From: Serinus canaria | Taxonomy: Eukaryota > Chordata > Aves > Passeriformes > Fringillidae | Assembly: GCF_022539315.1 (NCBI RefSeq) | Contig: NC_066315.1 | Span: forward strand, 16,095,649-16,159,648 | Direction: 5' to 3' | Length of the DNA stretch: 64,000 bases | Part shown: in pieces, positions 1 to 12,460 of the stretch | Position numbering within the stretch: the first letter of the stretch is position 1 | Layout: the number at the start of each line of letters is the position of its first letter | The notes under the pieces: generated by a model | Database searches by the model: none | The model's input: only the letters and a program-made list of their open reading frames with translations | Told to the model about the DNA's origin: nothing | Made by a program: the position numbers and the translations under genes

Positions 1-112
1 ACAAAGAACACCTCAAAGAAATGTATTAGTTCTAGAGATAAACGATGAAATAATTTAATTATTTCAAATAGTTTACTTTCCTAAACTTGCTTTCAAAAGC
101 ACGTGATGATGT

Positions 113-502
113 AGGATCATGAAATGGTTTGGGTTGATAGGAACCCTAAAGATCATCTAACTTCAAACCCCCTGCTGTGAGCAGGGACATCTTTTGCTAG
201 GCCAGGTTGCTCAGAGCCCCATCCAGCGTCACCTTGAATGCTGCCAAGGATGGGACAGCCCCAGCTTCCAGGAGCAGCCTGTTCCAGTGCCTCATCAATC
301 TCACCACAAAGAATTTCTTCTGCATACTAACCTAAATTTCCGGTCTTTTCAGTCTGAACCATTACTGTTTGTCCTGTCAGTACAGTTCCTGACAAAGAGT
401 TCCTCTCCAGCCTTCCCTGTAGGCCCCACTCAGATATTGGAAGTTAGTTGGAGGTCTCTATGCACACTCCTCTTCTCCACACTGAACAGCCCCAACTTTC
501 TA
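113..502 (-). mobile_element. CR1 non-LTR retrotransposon, 3' end, antisense
   Basis: Read on the + strand this shows the reverse complement of an avian CR1 3' end. It has the GGTTTGGGTTGATAGGAACC-like block at about 121-146, then AGATCATCTAACTTC, a CCCCCTGC block, and the CAGCCTGTTCCAGTGCCTC motif near 276-294. It ends in the stretch related to CTCTTCTCCACACTGAACAG near 470-490. The copy is 5'-truncated, as is usual for CR1, and diverged. It carries no coding capacity; the open frame at 194-550 is an accident of the repeat. Confidence 0.85.
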
Positions 503-3500
503 AAATGCATGACTCTTTACATTTATGCATATTCCTATATTTTTCAATAAACTTTTAAATCAAGTGGATGTGGCTGCATGCATAAGACTGATTGTTTAAT
601 GGCATAACTTGTTTTGCTTGTTAATTCTTAAACTAGGTCCCACAGTGAATCATAACACTGAGATAATATACTGACTTGATTTCAGGCATCAGTACTGCCT
701 AGGATTGTAGGACTTTTTCTTCTACTTTTATGACAGATACATCCTGTATGAAATCCATGATTAGCATGTATCTTGACCATGAGAGGTTGAGATATGTGGT
801 AATCCAACACTGTTTCCATTACTCTTAGACCCAACTGATTTGAAAATATTGTTGATTTCTATTGTTAGAAGTCTTTATTCAAGCTCTTAATGAGATAGTC
901 TATCTTCCTTTTGCAGATATAAAATGCTATGTTTAGTAGTCCTTGCTGCCCCTCCCCAGTGCCAAGTATCTCATAATCTTGTAAACTGTGACTAAAGGAT
1001 TAAAACATGGCCAGTGTGCCCAGTGCCTTCCTAGTGCAGGAATGAGTTCTTTCCTGACTGCCTGACAGGTACTCGCTTTTGCCTCCTCTAGGGCTGATGA
1101 AGATCAAGATAGAAATACCAAAGACTTGCCAAACTGATGTCTATGGAAAGGACCAGTCAATTAGTCAAGGGTATTCAAGGTGCCATAGCAGGCTTCATTG
1201 GAGGAGACAAGAGTTAAAAAAAAATGAAATAAAAATTTTTTTGTATGAGTTTTCCACAAGCTGCTTGTTAATTTGTCCTTGTTGGGTCACTTTAAATCAG
1301 TTTTATGTATATGTTATTCTTGCAGATAAAAGGTGGGCATTTGAATACTCATAAAAGTACATTTTATGATCTTTGAAAATAACCATGTTGACACAGTGTC
1401 TAGTAACTATGTTTTTGAGGGGTTTTGATTTTGAAACAGCTTTGATGAGCCATGCAAACAGGAACTTTGCAGCAAGTCTTGCCCTGTATGGATGCAGATA
1501 GAGATCAAGTCTTTAACTGGCATCAGAACGTTAATGGTATGGGTATGTTAAATCTGAAATACACATGTTGAGACAAATCCTAAAAGACCAATAACTGTTT
1601 CAAACAACTGCATATTCTTTAGCTCTGGGAGCCAAGTTCCAAAACTAAAGACTTTTCCATTTTGAAGGAAATAATATTTTTTAAAGCGATGGGTTTAAAT
1701 AATTACTCCTTCAACATTTTCTGTCATAACATTGTTTTAAGGTGGGCTAATAATTTACTGTAGCTTTGAGGAGTAAAAATTAGGTACGACTTTTAAGTTA
1801 AAATACTATTGCCCTTATAAATATGCAGTCTTGTTCTTTGAGGACACTTACGGCAAAATTCTTTTTTTCATTAGAAAAAATATACAACATTGATATTTCT
1901 ATTGCTCTGCATCTGTAAGAATTTCAGCATTTTACATTTTTTTTTGTGAATTAGCAAATAAATCAAAACAGATCTATTTCCCAAGATGCCGATCACTTGC
2001 ATGCATCACTTATAGTTATGCAAGTGCATGATGTAGTTACTTGGTGTTCTATACTTTGAAAATTATTTTTTTTTTGTAGAAACACTAAACCACAAAATTT
2101 AAAAAAGGTGCTCACTGGAATGAGTTAATCCATCTGGCTCTGGAGAGAAAAATTGTTACTCTAACTTTTTGTAGTGTCAGCAAGCCCATATATTCAGTGG
2201 AATTACTTAAGAGAACATAAAAAAGAATTATTTGTAGCACATAAATTTGAGCACATAGTGGTCTTTTTACAGCTGGAGTCTGATAGGACAGTCCAGTATG
2301 TCCATCCTAATATGCAGACGTACAGCAAATGTTTTTATTTGAACCTGTGCGTAAATACTAATCTCAGATTTCAGAATGAAATAATTTTCAATATGTGCTG
2401 TTAGTGACTGATTCTGTTATTCAGCAGCAAGGATGTCAGAATAAGTGCTTCTACTGCAGTGATGCTTGGTTGTAAGGCAAATGTCTGAGCCTTCATAGAA
2501 CTGTAAAGTACCGTTCAAATGTGAAAAAATGTTAGCTTGTTATAAATGGCAGCAAATGGTGCTGATTATTTTACCTTTGACAAAGTGGAAAATTTAAAGG
2601 TTGGTTTGTCCCATTTTATTAATACAATAAATTTTTACAGTGTTGTTCTGGGCCTTTAGATATATGTTCTTTAGTGTTTATTATCCCTCAGTTGCTGTAA
2701 AAATTCTAGATTTGAAGCCTGGCATCATTGTTCAGAATGCTAATTCAGGAAATTAATTAGTATATGAAAGCAAAGGCAGATCCATGTTTCCATTTCTTTC
2801 CTTACTCTTACCAAAACAAAGTTGGTGTTTTCTCGTAAGAAAGTGATGGAACGCAGAGACCATATTTTTTATCATTTAGCACTAGTTTATAGCTTCCACA
2901 GACTTGTCCTAATAATGAAGCTATGAAGGATATGACAAGAATGGTGATATTAAATTTCTCTAGACTAACAGTAAATTTTTCCATTCTGATGTCAAGAATG
3001 TAGAGCATCTGGAATCTGCAATGTGAGTGGTTCAGTACGGGAACAGTTTAATCAATTGCTTAGCCATTTATTCTCCTCCTAGGAACAAGCAGTCTTCTGT
3101 AGAATATAACACTACAAAGGAAGCAATTTTCTAAAACTGGAAAAATCTTTTATGTCCTGTTGTTTCTGATTTAAAAGGTTTCCATTGCTTCTTACTCTTA
3201 AATCCTATTGCAGGTGCAAATGTACTCTACATATTTTAAATTGGAATTAGCATTATTCTACACTTTGGTCTTCAGATCAAATAAAACTAAATTGTATTAA
3301 GTTTAGAAAAAGGTGAAGAAGCTCTGAAGACAGTAACTGCTTAAGTGTGTTGAAAGAACCCTGTTGAAATTTATCTTTTATCCTTTTAGGTGTGTTTACA
3401 TTGTGATGGGTCTTGGGGTTCCTCCCCTCTGCGATGTAGTAATGACCAGACTTACTTCCCCTCTTAAAATTGCATAATTGTCTTATATCTCTGTGTTTAA

Positions 3501-4740
3501 TCACATTGTTAGTTTTTTACATATATGCTCAGGTTTTCTGGGAATAAATTATCTACTTTCAAAAATCAAATTAGTTTTTCTTGTGTAAGTCATGTTTACT
3601 TCACTGATTTTTGACACCTGAAGTGTTTTGATTCTAGTAAATTCCAATGGGTGCATGATTTCTTTTGAATATAAATGCTGGTTAAACTTTGGCAAACTAG
3701 ACTAAAAAAAAAGCAAGAACCTAAGTAGAGTAGTGTATAATAAAAATTTTTTTTGCAAGACGCTCCACACAGTGGTGCCAACACCAGGCTTTAAAAACAA
3801 CAGGATTTTTTTATTGGCTTTTAATTTTTTTTTTAAACAACTTCTAGGTAAATTTTTTAAAAGCTCTTGGTTGTGTTCATTTACATTGTAAATGTAACCT
3901 TCAAAAAAATGTGAAGTCCAAGCATGCTGTGTGACTCAAGAAGGTGGGAAACATCAAAATTGAGACCAAAAGCACAATCAAGGTCTGGCAGGCAGTGGTA
4001 GCATTCAGCTTGGAGGTGCTGATACATCTCACTCTGGCCTTATACAATGAATATGCTTTTTTAATTTGCCAGACAACCTGTATTTTAGAGAGTATCACTA
4101 CGACCTTTTGGAAAGTTAATTTTTTGTTTTATAAGTATTCAGAAGTGTTCAGTGTGGCATCCCTTCATACTACATCATTGCTACTGGAACAATTTTAAAA
4201 AAAAACTGGTTTTAACAGGCTGTCATTACTTAAACCATTGTTAAACTTTCACTTTTTCCCCATGGCTTTTAGCTCTTATTTCTAGAACCACCTGAGATAC
4301 TATTTAGAGGTTTTGCAGGAAGTTTGAAGTTGATCTGAAGCACTCTACCATGAAATTCAGATTACTTCTACTGCTTCATGGCAGCTTCTCTGTAGAGTGA
4401 GATCTTATAGGGCTGCAGGAATTTGAGCTGCTGCCCTTCATGTGTAGGAAAGACGCATGTAACAATTATTCAGAATTGGTAAGTAAAATTAGGCTAATAT
4501 AGTGGTGTCAACTTCATTGCCAGTTTACACTAACTCAGCAAATTATTGTGTCCCTGTACATATCACAAACACACTTTCTTTAAAATGCCATATGCTGATA
4601 AAGTCTCATGCCAGCCACAATTTTCACTGTTTCTTCTCAATGGAATGATTAACATCAATACATTTCATTTAGACACAAGTAAAAATCATGTTTTACTTGG
4701 AGGTGTGTGTAGAATTTCCATCTACTTTATTTCTCAATAG

Positions 4741-4822
4741 ATAAAAATCAGAATGCCCATCTGAAAATTTTTGATTCTGTGGTACTGCGCACCACAGACG
4801 GAACAAGAAGAAACGAGGAAAG
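4741..4822 (+). other. Possible unannotated exon (speculative)
   Basis: An 82-nt segment is bounded by a plausible acceptor (pyrimidine-rich run ending CAATAG at 4740) and a strong donor (AAAG|GTAAGC at 4822/4823). It contains a 7-bp perfect inverted repeat, CTGTGGT at 4777-4783 and ACCACAG at 4791-4797. A purine-rich tract of exonic splicing enhancer type runs 4801-4822, and there are three CpGs in about 45 bp, unusual for this AT-rich intron. In the frame that would join exon 7513 there is a TGA at about 4761 and no later ATG, so it is not the MPP7 start exon. It could be an alternative non-coding exon or chance. Confidence 0.2.
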
Positions 4823-7469
4823 GTAAGCCTTTAGAGGTGCTACCACCTTCTTCTGCCATTACCTTCTGGAGCTCAGTCAGGTGATCTGTAATCACACAAA
4901 TTTTACTTTAGATATGTTCTAGATCTTTGACTTCTGTTCTCCCCAGGTTGATACACTAAGTTCTCCTTCTGCCTGATGTTTATTTGGCTCCTTAATGGAG
5001 TTGTTTTTTTAATTCCTGGCTACATAGTGTTCAGTTTTGGGAGGAGTGTGAAGAGCAAGAGTGTGGTGTTCTCCAGGACGCTGCATGGCACAGTCCTCAG
5101 TTTCCACTGCTGCAGAGAAGGGATGTATTCTCATTTCCTTCTGGCTGAAAGCTATAAACACTGGACTCTAGAGCCAAAGCAGGGAAGAACTAGAAGCATG
5201 GCCATGATATTGGATAAAATCAGTCAGCACCTGTCTAATTGTCTCCACTTCCCCAGGGGAGTTGCACAGATGGGTGCATTGCTGTTGAAGCTGGAGTTGT
5301 GCACTAGGAACATGGACACCCATTTCCCTGGAAGAGGCAGTTCAGGGCTATACAAATAAGTAAAGCTCACAGAAACTTTTGAGCTGGATGTGAAACCTTC
5401 ATGTGTGTAAGGACCTGCAGGGTTTGGCAGTCCTGGAGTGCTGGCAGGTGGGCTTCTTCTCTGGGAGTTTTGTGTGTAAAACCAAAGTCTCATTATGGGC
5501 TGATTCAGTCTCCCCCTGTGTCACTAATAGTTAATCCATCAGGAAACACAAACTTTCATTTTATTTTTCACTAGGGATTTGATTATCAAAGTGTTGAGGA
5601 GGAAGTTACAAGGAGAGAATAGCTTTTATAGTTGATTACATGTGGAATTTAAGTAGATCTGATGGATCAAGGAAAAGAAAACTTACTCTGTTACACACCT
5701 TTATTTAAGGGAAGTGTCTGAAGTTTCTGTTTTCTTTCTTCTGAATGACATGCAGGAACTGTCCCCAGGCAGTTATGCCACAGTGCAAGCTTACATTGAA
5801 AATTTATATTCCATTTTCTGACAGCATTCAGGTTATTTTGAGGTTAATATATTTACAGTAACAAAAGTGGCCAAGTGTAAAGAATTTTTAAAATTTTATA
5901 AATGAAAAAAAAAAAAGAATGTTTTCATTTTCTAAATGGAACTGTTTTCATAAATTGTGTGATAAAACAACCATTTTTGCTAAGTTCTGAAGTTCTAATA
6001 ATCTGGGAAGTTGCAGTCACAAGTCCCACTGAGACCTCTTTTCTCTGGCTGTCACCTCAATCAATGATTGTATCTTGCTAGGCAAAGCTTGATGGTCTTT
6101 TTTTCTGTCTGCAAAATTGTAGTGGTTTGAGTTGTATCTTCTTTTTGCCGTATTTCTGAAGCAGAAACAAGAACAAATTCAAATAAAAGCAGGATTCTAA
6201 GAAACATTGTCAACCACCAAAAAATGCTTGGAGCACAAAAAGACTGAATCTGGAAAGAAGTTTTTTTCCCAAAATATTTTACCAAGGGGCAGTAAAAAGA
6301 TGAAAATATAAATAATCAGAACCCAAAGGTGCTGTATGCAATGTTGAAAGGGATATGTACTGCCTAAAAACGTTGTGAAATTATGTTTACTAATAAATAT
6401 TCTAAATAATAAGTTTCAGGGAGATAATAAACATAATAACAATAGGTAACTTGTAATTTACAACAATGTTCTTTTACCAGTAGAATATGTTGTAACTCTG
6501 CTCTTGTGATGAACAGCAGCACTTACTCAGACTAAAAATAATAACAGGACCGTGTATCTTGGATCCCAGGAGACTGTTGGTGTTTTTGTAGACAGCAGAC
6601 AGGAGAAAAAGGCATTTTGTCCTTTTTACCCCAAGTAATCCCACTGGAAAATTAAACATGTGCTATGAATTGATATCAGCTCATGCCAGGTTACCTCCCT
6701 AAAGAGGACTGCTGCAAACACTGTTGCTACATTTCTTGGACAGCACTTTGATGGTCTGTGTGCACGATGGATATTTTATGCTGTATGCTACTGTGGAACA
6801 GTGTGCTACTGTCTGCCCCTCCGAGACCGCTGCTGAGGTGTGCCACAAATAACTGAGAACAGCAATTGCTTTAGCCCTAGAGAGAATCTCAAATACCTGC
6901 AAATTAAAAATGTTGCTGAAATATTTCTGTGTTTGTGTGTGTCTGGGAAAACTGTGTTGGTTTTGTTTTTGAAAATTTAATCCTGCAAAACAGAGAAGGT
7001 GCTGTGGATCCTTGCTGAACACAGGATTGAAAAAAATACTAAGCAATATATTAGCCTGAAATATTTAGAAAAACCACGAACCTTTTTTTAATGGACCACC
7101 CTATCCAGTTTCTGTTCTTTTAAGGAAGTTTTTCCTATGCATGACTCATTTCACTCTTTGGCTAACATCAAGGGAAATGGAATAACGATTAAGCAAAGGA
7201 ATGTATGCTTTTTTCTGGGTTTGTCCTTTTCTCAAAACCTTTATGAATTTTCTGCATAACCTTGTGTAAATATATATGGATGTAGAAGCTTGACAACTGT
7301 GACAAGGTAAAAAGTACCTTGCTAATCACTTGTTTCTTAGTAATTTTTTCTAAATGTTCCTTTTGGTTCTACATGTTAATGTTGTGCTGGATACTCCAGA
7401 CTCCCTCTTCAGTTAAAATGACATGCTCCAGGCAGCCAATTACACAGAACTGTTAAGTGAAATTAATGA

Positions 7470-7643
<174 letters not shown>

Positions 7644-7687
7644 TAAGTCAGATTCTCTTTGAGAAGAACATATGGAAAAATGTTTTG

Positions 7688-7707
7688 AGCGCCATCTAGT
7701 ATACCAG
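7688..7707 (-). promoter_or_regulatory. CTCF-like motif, minus orientation (candidate)
   Basis: The bases AGCGCCATCTAGTATACC match the reverse complement of the CTCF core (CCACNAGRKGGCGCT) except at the outer two bases, where AT stands in place of CC. It sits 57 bp after the first visible MPP7 exon. This is a motif match by eye only; occupancy is not implied. Confidence 0.3.
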
Positions 7708-10359
7708 TGACCAAACTGTTGCTCAGTGAAAACAAAACAGCCTTGTTTTAACTCTGCTTCTGGCAGGGTGGAAGTTGTTAAATAAGATTTTACCAAAAAT
7801 ACATAGATGATTTCATTTAAGAGTGATGTTTTGGCAGTGTAATGCTAATGAAACAAACATGTGTTGTTTGCCCTTGTTTAGAAAAAAGGAGTACGAAATA
7901 GTAGCAGGAAATCTGACACTTCTTTATGGTCAACATTCAAGACCTGGAGTTTAGCTTAAATAAATAAACGTTCACAGCAAAAATTAGAAGGAATATATTT
8001 TCTGAGGTCAAGTATGGCAAGAGTTCAGTAGCCACATTAATTTAAAATAATTTCCTTTAACAAAGTCAACTGAAATTCTAGTAAGCTGTTTCTTTTATTG
8101 GCTTGTCTCCATTTAATATTGTGTTTTGCTCATAAATATGCTGGACTAAAGTACAGCCTAAAATAAGTTGGACGAATACTTGAGTAAAATATTATGCTAC
8201 AAAAATGATCAGCACCAAGAAATCAAAGCATGCCGTGGGAGTACACAGAGCTATCCCAATAATCTTAAAATTGTGTGGAGCTGAAAAATGGGACCAATCA
8301 GCTGGTTAAAAATATTCCACTCCTACAAAATGGTAAGTATGTCTTCAGTCCCCAGTACAGAGCTAATTCAAGCTGAAGGAAATTCTGAGGTCTGAAATGA
8401 GTCAGTAGATGGTTGTAACCCATGCCATGAATATATCCAGACTTGTGCAGAATTTGTTGCCTGTGTCAATTACTGATCTAGAGTAAGCTTAAAACTGAGA
8501 TTATTTCAAAGTAGGTTTGAAAGAATCATATTTTCCCATTTTTTCAGCTCTTTTATACTGGAAAAAGATGTAGTAATGTTGTTACTTGGTCAATTGCTTG
8601 GTGATACTCTTCAAAATATCTGAGAATTTACATATAAAAGTAAACCTAAATGTTCTCTGGCATTTGATGCGCAAAAGCAACAAACAGTGGAACAGTGCTT
8701 GACAATATTTGCTTGTCTAAAGAATTTCACCAACATTTCTGAAGTGCCATGACTCCAAGACTCCTTGTGGCTTTGCCGCAGCTGTCTGTGCAGGTGGCTC
8801 AGAAGATCACTGTAAGAGGAGTACCAGTCATCTTTCTGATGAAGGCTGACAGTGGTGTGCATCTAAGCAAAATGTTATGTCAGCTGCTAAATTAGTTTTC
8901 TTTCTGGTTTGGGAATTAAAGAAGGCTGGCTAGAAAATGAGTGTGGATCTGTGAAACATTGACACTTCAACATTTGCTCTGATTTTTTATCGAGGCAAAA
9001 CCTAGATGTTTTCAAACTCCTTTCACTTACTGCCTTTTGCCCCTCATTCCAAAAGAAGACAGCAGTTAACTGGTTTACTCACTTGGAGTATGCTCTCAGT
9101 TTGGAGCAGTTGGCTTTCCTAGCAGCTCTCCTGGTTGCATGCCCTGGTTATCATGTTGTTTGTTATTGCAGGGTGGATTGGACTTTCTGACTGTAACAGA
9201 AAAGAAAGATGAGAGGGGGGATCAGTGAATGGTCACTATAATGCAATTACAAGAAGGCACTGAAATGTTCCAAACATCTTCATTATTTATCTTGTGCTCT
9301 CTAGGTCCGAATACTGGACATACATGTAACTTTGACCCTGTCAATGCTTTTTTAAATGTCCTTTTAAGCCTCACGCTATCTTAAACTAGATACAATTCTT
9401 GAAATCTCAAAACTACGTCTTTAGTGTTCACTAGTTGCTCTTCTTTAATACAGTATATTAATTTCATTTGAGACACAGAGTTTCTTAATTGCAGGAATTG
9501 AGACTATTAAGAGCCTCTGACATGACTGACTCCAGTGCATGTCACAGGCTATCAAACCTCACTTTTGATTTCTGTGAAGTTCTGGTATATAAAGTAGGGT
9601 ATGAAAAGCTTTCAAAATGTTATCTAGTTCATTTACTTGCCTCAAGATGGGCTTAACTGTATGTGAAACTCATGGTATTGGTTTGACCTTTAATGCATTT
9701 TTAGAAGGATTGTTCAGTATCCTCTCAAGTTTCAGAGAAGACAGTCCCTAGCCTTTTTGGAAGAGAGCTGTTAGAGCAGAAGAATGAGCTCCATCTGTCA
9801 TAGTGTTTCCCTGTTACAAGGCTTCAGGAGTGCAAAATCTTTTTCTGAGTTCTGGTGTCTTATTTGAAAGACTGTTTTTCCTAGCAGTAACTTCTTAAAG
9901 TCAGCTGTACTTACAAAGACAAATGTTTTTAATTCTGCAGACAGAGAATGATGACACATTTTGTAATAAAAAAAAGAAAAAGAAAGGAAAAAATGTGCAC
10001 TCGTCTTGGGCCAAGGATGTTGTGATCCTGGTATGTGGCAGTGTAGGAAGAAAATGAGCATGGGTATATTACAAATTAGCACTGATATTTCTCTATTTTT
10101 AATACATTGCTTAATAAAAATTTATCCACCAATCTTCTTACCTTACTGCTTAATAATTTCAGATATTATAAAAGACCTTTTTTCCTAAGTTATGAAATGG
10201 ATAAAAAGCTCCAAAATTATTGGAAGACTTAAGTATAAAAGGAACTTTCTACTTTTTCTACAGATATTCTAAATTTCATGGGTATTTAATTACTATAGCT
10301 TTTTCTTCATGGTTGTGTACTATAGCATATGGTTTGCTATTCTGGCTTTCTTAATATTG

Positions 10360-10386
10360 AGAAGAAAAAAAAGAAGAAGAAGAAAA
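10360..10386. repeat. A-rich (GAA)n simple repeat
   Basis: A short purine tract of GAA and A runs, about 27 bp, with no coding meaning. It could be the decayed tail of a retroposon, but no body of such an element is recognisable on either side. Confidence 0.7.
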
Positions 10387-10469
10387 GCCCCAGACCTTGT
10401 CTTGGAGTTCTCTTCATTCAGTATTGTTGGACAGAAATCTCTTTGAGAACTTGGATGAGTCTAAGCTGT

Positions 10470-10560
10470 TCTAAGAAGTCAGAAATGGAAAAGTTGTATT
10501 AGATCATCCGATCCATTCCCCTGCAAATGCTGGATTGTTCCCTACAGTACATTCCTATTG
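10470..10560 (-). mobile_element. Possible old CR1-type 3' fragment
   Basis: The block TTAGATCATCCGATCCATTC followed by CCCTGCAAATGCTGGATTGT and TCCCTACAGTACATTC resembles the reversed 3' end of old amniote CR1-like elements, where AGATCATC-tagged and ATTGTTCCCTACAGTA-like words recur. It is short and diverged, and I base this on recalled consensus words only. Confidence 0.4.
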
Positions 10561-12011
10561 TAGTTAGTAAAACCAGCAAGCACTGATGCAACTGTTCTTG
10601 CTGTCCCTTTTCTTCAAAAAAGAATCTCTTGACGAGATTTTAGTTTATAAAGTAAAATGTAGAAGAGGGAACCCACAAGTGTTGTTGACACTTTGGAAGG
10701 GAAAACTGGTTCTGGATAGTCTTTAAAATTTGTTTCTGCTTCCCTCAATTAGTTACTTCCTTCTTCTCACATGACTCTCAAATTTTACCAGAAATCTTCA
10801 GCCATCTCATTCCTTTTTATATAGTAGAGATCCCGTTAATTCTGTAGACATTTGTAGGATAGAAATATGAGGGGAAGATCCTTCAGGGTAATTACAAGCA
10901 TTGATGTAGCTGATACCTGAAATAGTGCACGTGCTCGGCTTGGATATTTTTTTAGAAAGGATAAATAAAGATATGCTCTCGCTACTCCTGTGGATTATTT
11001 TTAGAGGGGTGGCAAGAATTTCCATGTGCGTTTGCTTGCTGTTAGTGCACCAGACACATTTTACTGTTTGTCTGTTTAGCTCCAGGATGAAGCTTCCTCT
11101 CACACTGTTGCCTTAAACATTTCTGGTTGTGGATGTAATGCTCAAGAGTTGAGTAAACTTTTCTGTTGCACAGCTACCAAAGTATTTAATAACCAATTGC
11201 AGTTTGTTTTTTGCCAACTCAGTACTGTACTTTCCATTATGAAAAAGAAGCCACAGCAAGTGGTGTTGTACTTTCTCTTGATAGGGAAGAGTTTGCACAT
11301 TCAAAAAGCTTTATGTTGCACTAGGAAAAAAAAAGAAAACTACTGCAAAAGTAAGGAATATTTGGTGAATCAAGTCTGATTTTATTGTAGCTGCATAGTT
11401 TTTTGATAGCTGGCCCTGCAAAACCTAATTTGTGCTAATTTTCCTAGTTTCACCTGGATTTGATTTGACTTGAAGTTCTAAGAAAGTATATTTTCTATGT
11501 GCTAGAGTTTGATCGTGTAAACTGCTAAAATCATATCAAAAATAAACCAGTAAGGTATATCCTGGTGAAATTTCTTTGGCATGTAAATTGAATTGCATGA
11601 TTACATAGCCCAAATTTTACAGTCATTGTGGTATAGAAGCATTGGAAATTTTAAGCATGAGTACTCAGATTTTTCAATATGTAAATGTAGATGGTTTCAG
11701 TATACTGTGGTTCCACATTTGGCAATAAGAAAAATAAATAAAAATAGTATTTGTGAAAACTAAGTTGACTAAGGCAAAGCAAAAGGGATTGATTTGACAC
11801 ATCCTTAGAGATAAAATCAACTACATTCAGATGTCGTACTAAATCTTCAGTTTGAACTGTTTGTGGGAAGAGATGTGCAGGTTATTTTGACATTTGTGAA
11901 AGCTCCCATGGTGCAGCTTTCCCTACCCTGTGATATGCCAGCTGTTGTGTGTCACAGTGGGCATTGTTCAGAGTGCCATAACCTTTCTGAAGAAGCCTCT
12001 TGAAAAAGACG

Positions 12012-12460
12012 TGTCAGGGGCACAGGCGCTGTGTGCTCACACCGGGTGATTTCAGCTCTTCTGTGATCCAGGCGACACAGAAGGAGAGACAGCATCTTCC
12101 TGTGGGGTTCCAAGGAGAGCCTTTATTGAGCTTCTTCCTCCAAGGGATCCAGAGATGAAAGAGCCCCTCAGGCAGGGAAAGCAGGGGTATATAGGGATCT
12201 TGAGGGGCTGGACAGAACACCATGGCCAGTGGGATACATTGAATCTGCATGTCCCATCCAGGCATGCTTGGAGAAGCTTTTCTTCTCACCCTAACCACCA
12301 GGCTGTGGCTTGAGGGGTTTTCCCTCCAGGGGAGAGTTGTGGAGTCTTTCCCTGTTGGTCCACCAGCCTCCACAGCTCTGCAGCCAACATCCAGGTGTGA
12401 GCTGCCCAGATCATGTGCATTCACCTCCTGTGTTGTGCATTCTGGGCACAGGCTCAGACA
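12012..12460 (-). mobile_element. Solo LTR of an endogenous retrovirus, antisense to MPP7
   Basis: A GC-richer block of about 449 bp has ends that form the TG...CA pair of a retroviral LTR. The left end is TGTCAGGGGC and the right end GGCTCAGACA, which are imperfect inverted copies. Read on the minus strand it has U3-R-U5 order: a TATA box (TATATA, 12193 to 12188), then an AATAAA signal (12127 to 12122) about 60 bp further on, then a U5 of about 110 bp. No gag, pol or env sequence flanks it, so it appears to be a solo LTR. I could not find a matching target-site duplication, and the ends may be off by some bases. The open frame across 12014-12424 is LTR sequence, not a gene. Confidence 0.72.

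Noticed and set aside
4976..5359. 127-codon open frame on the + strand in the upstream intron
   Set aside because: No family resemblance, no splice or promoter context, overlapping frame on the other strand of similar quality.
12014..12424. 136-codon open frame on the minus strand
   Set aside because: It lies wholly inside an LTR, crosses the TATA and poly(A) signals of that LTR, and shows no viral or host family resemblance.
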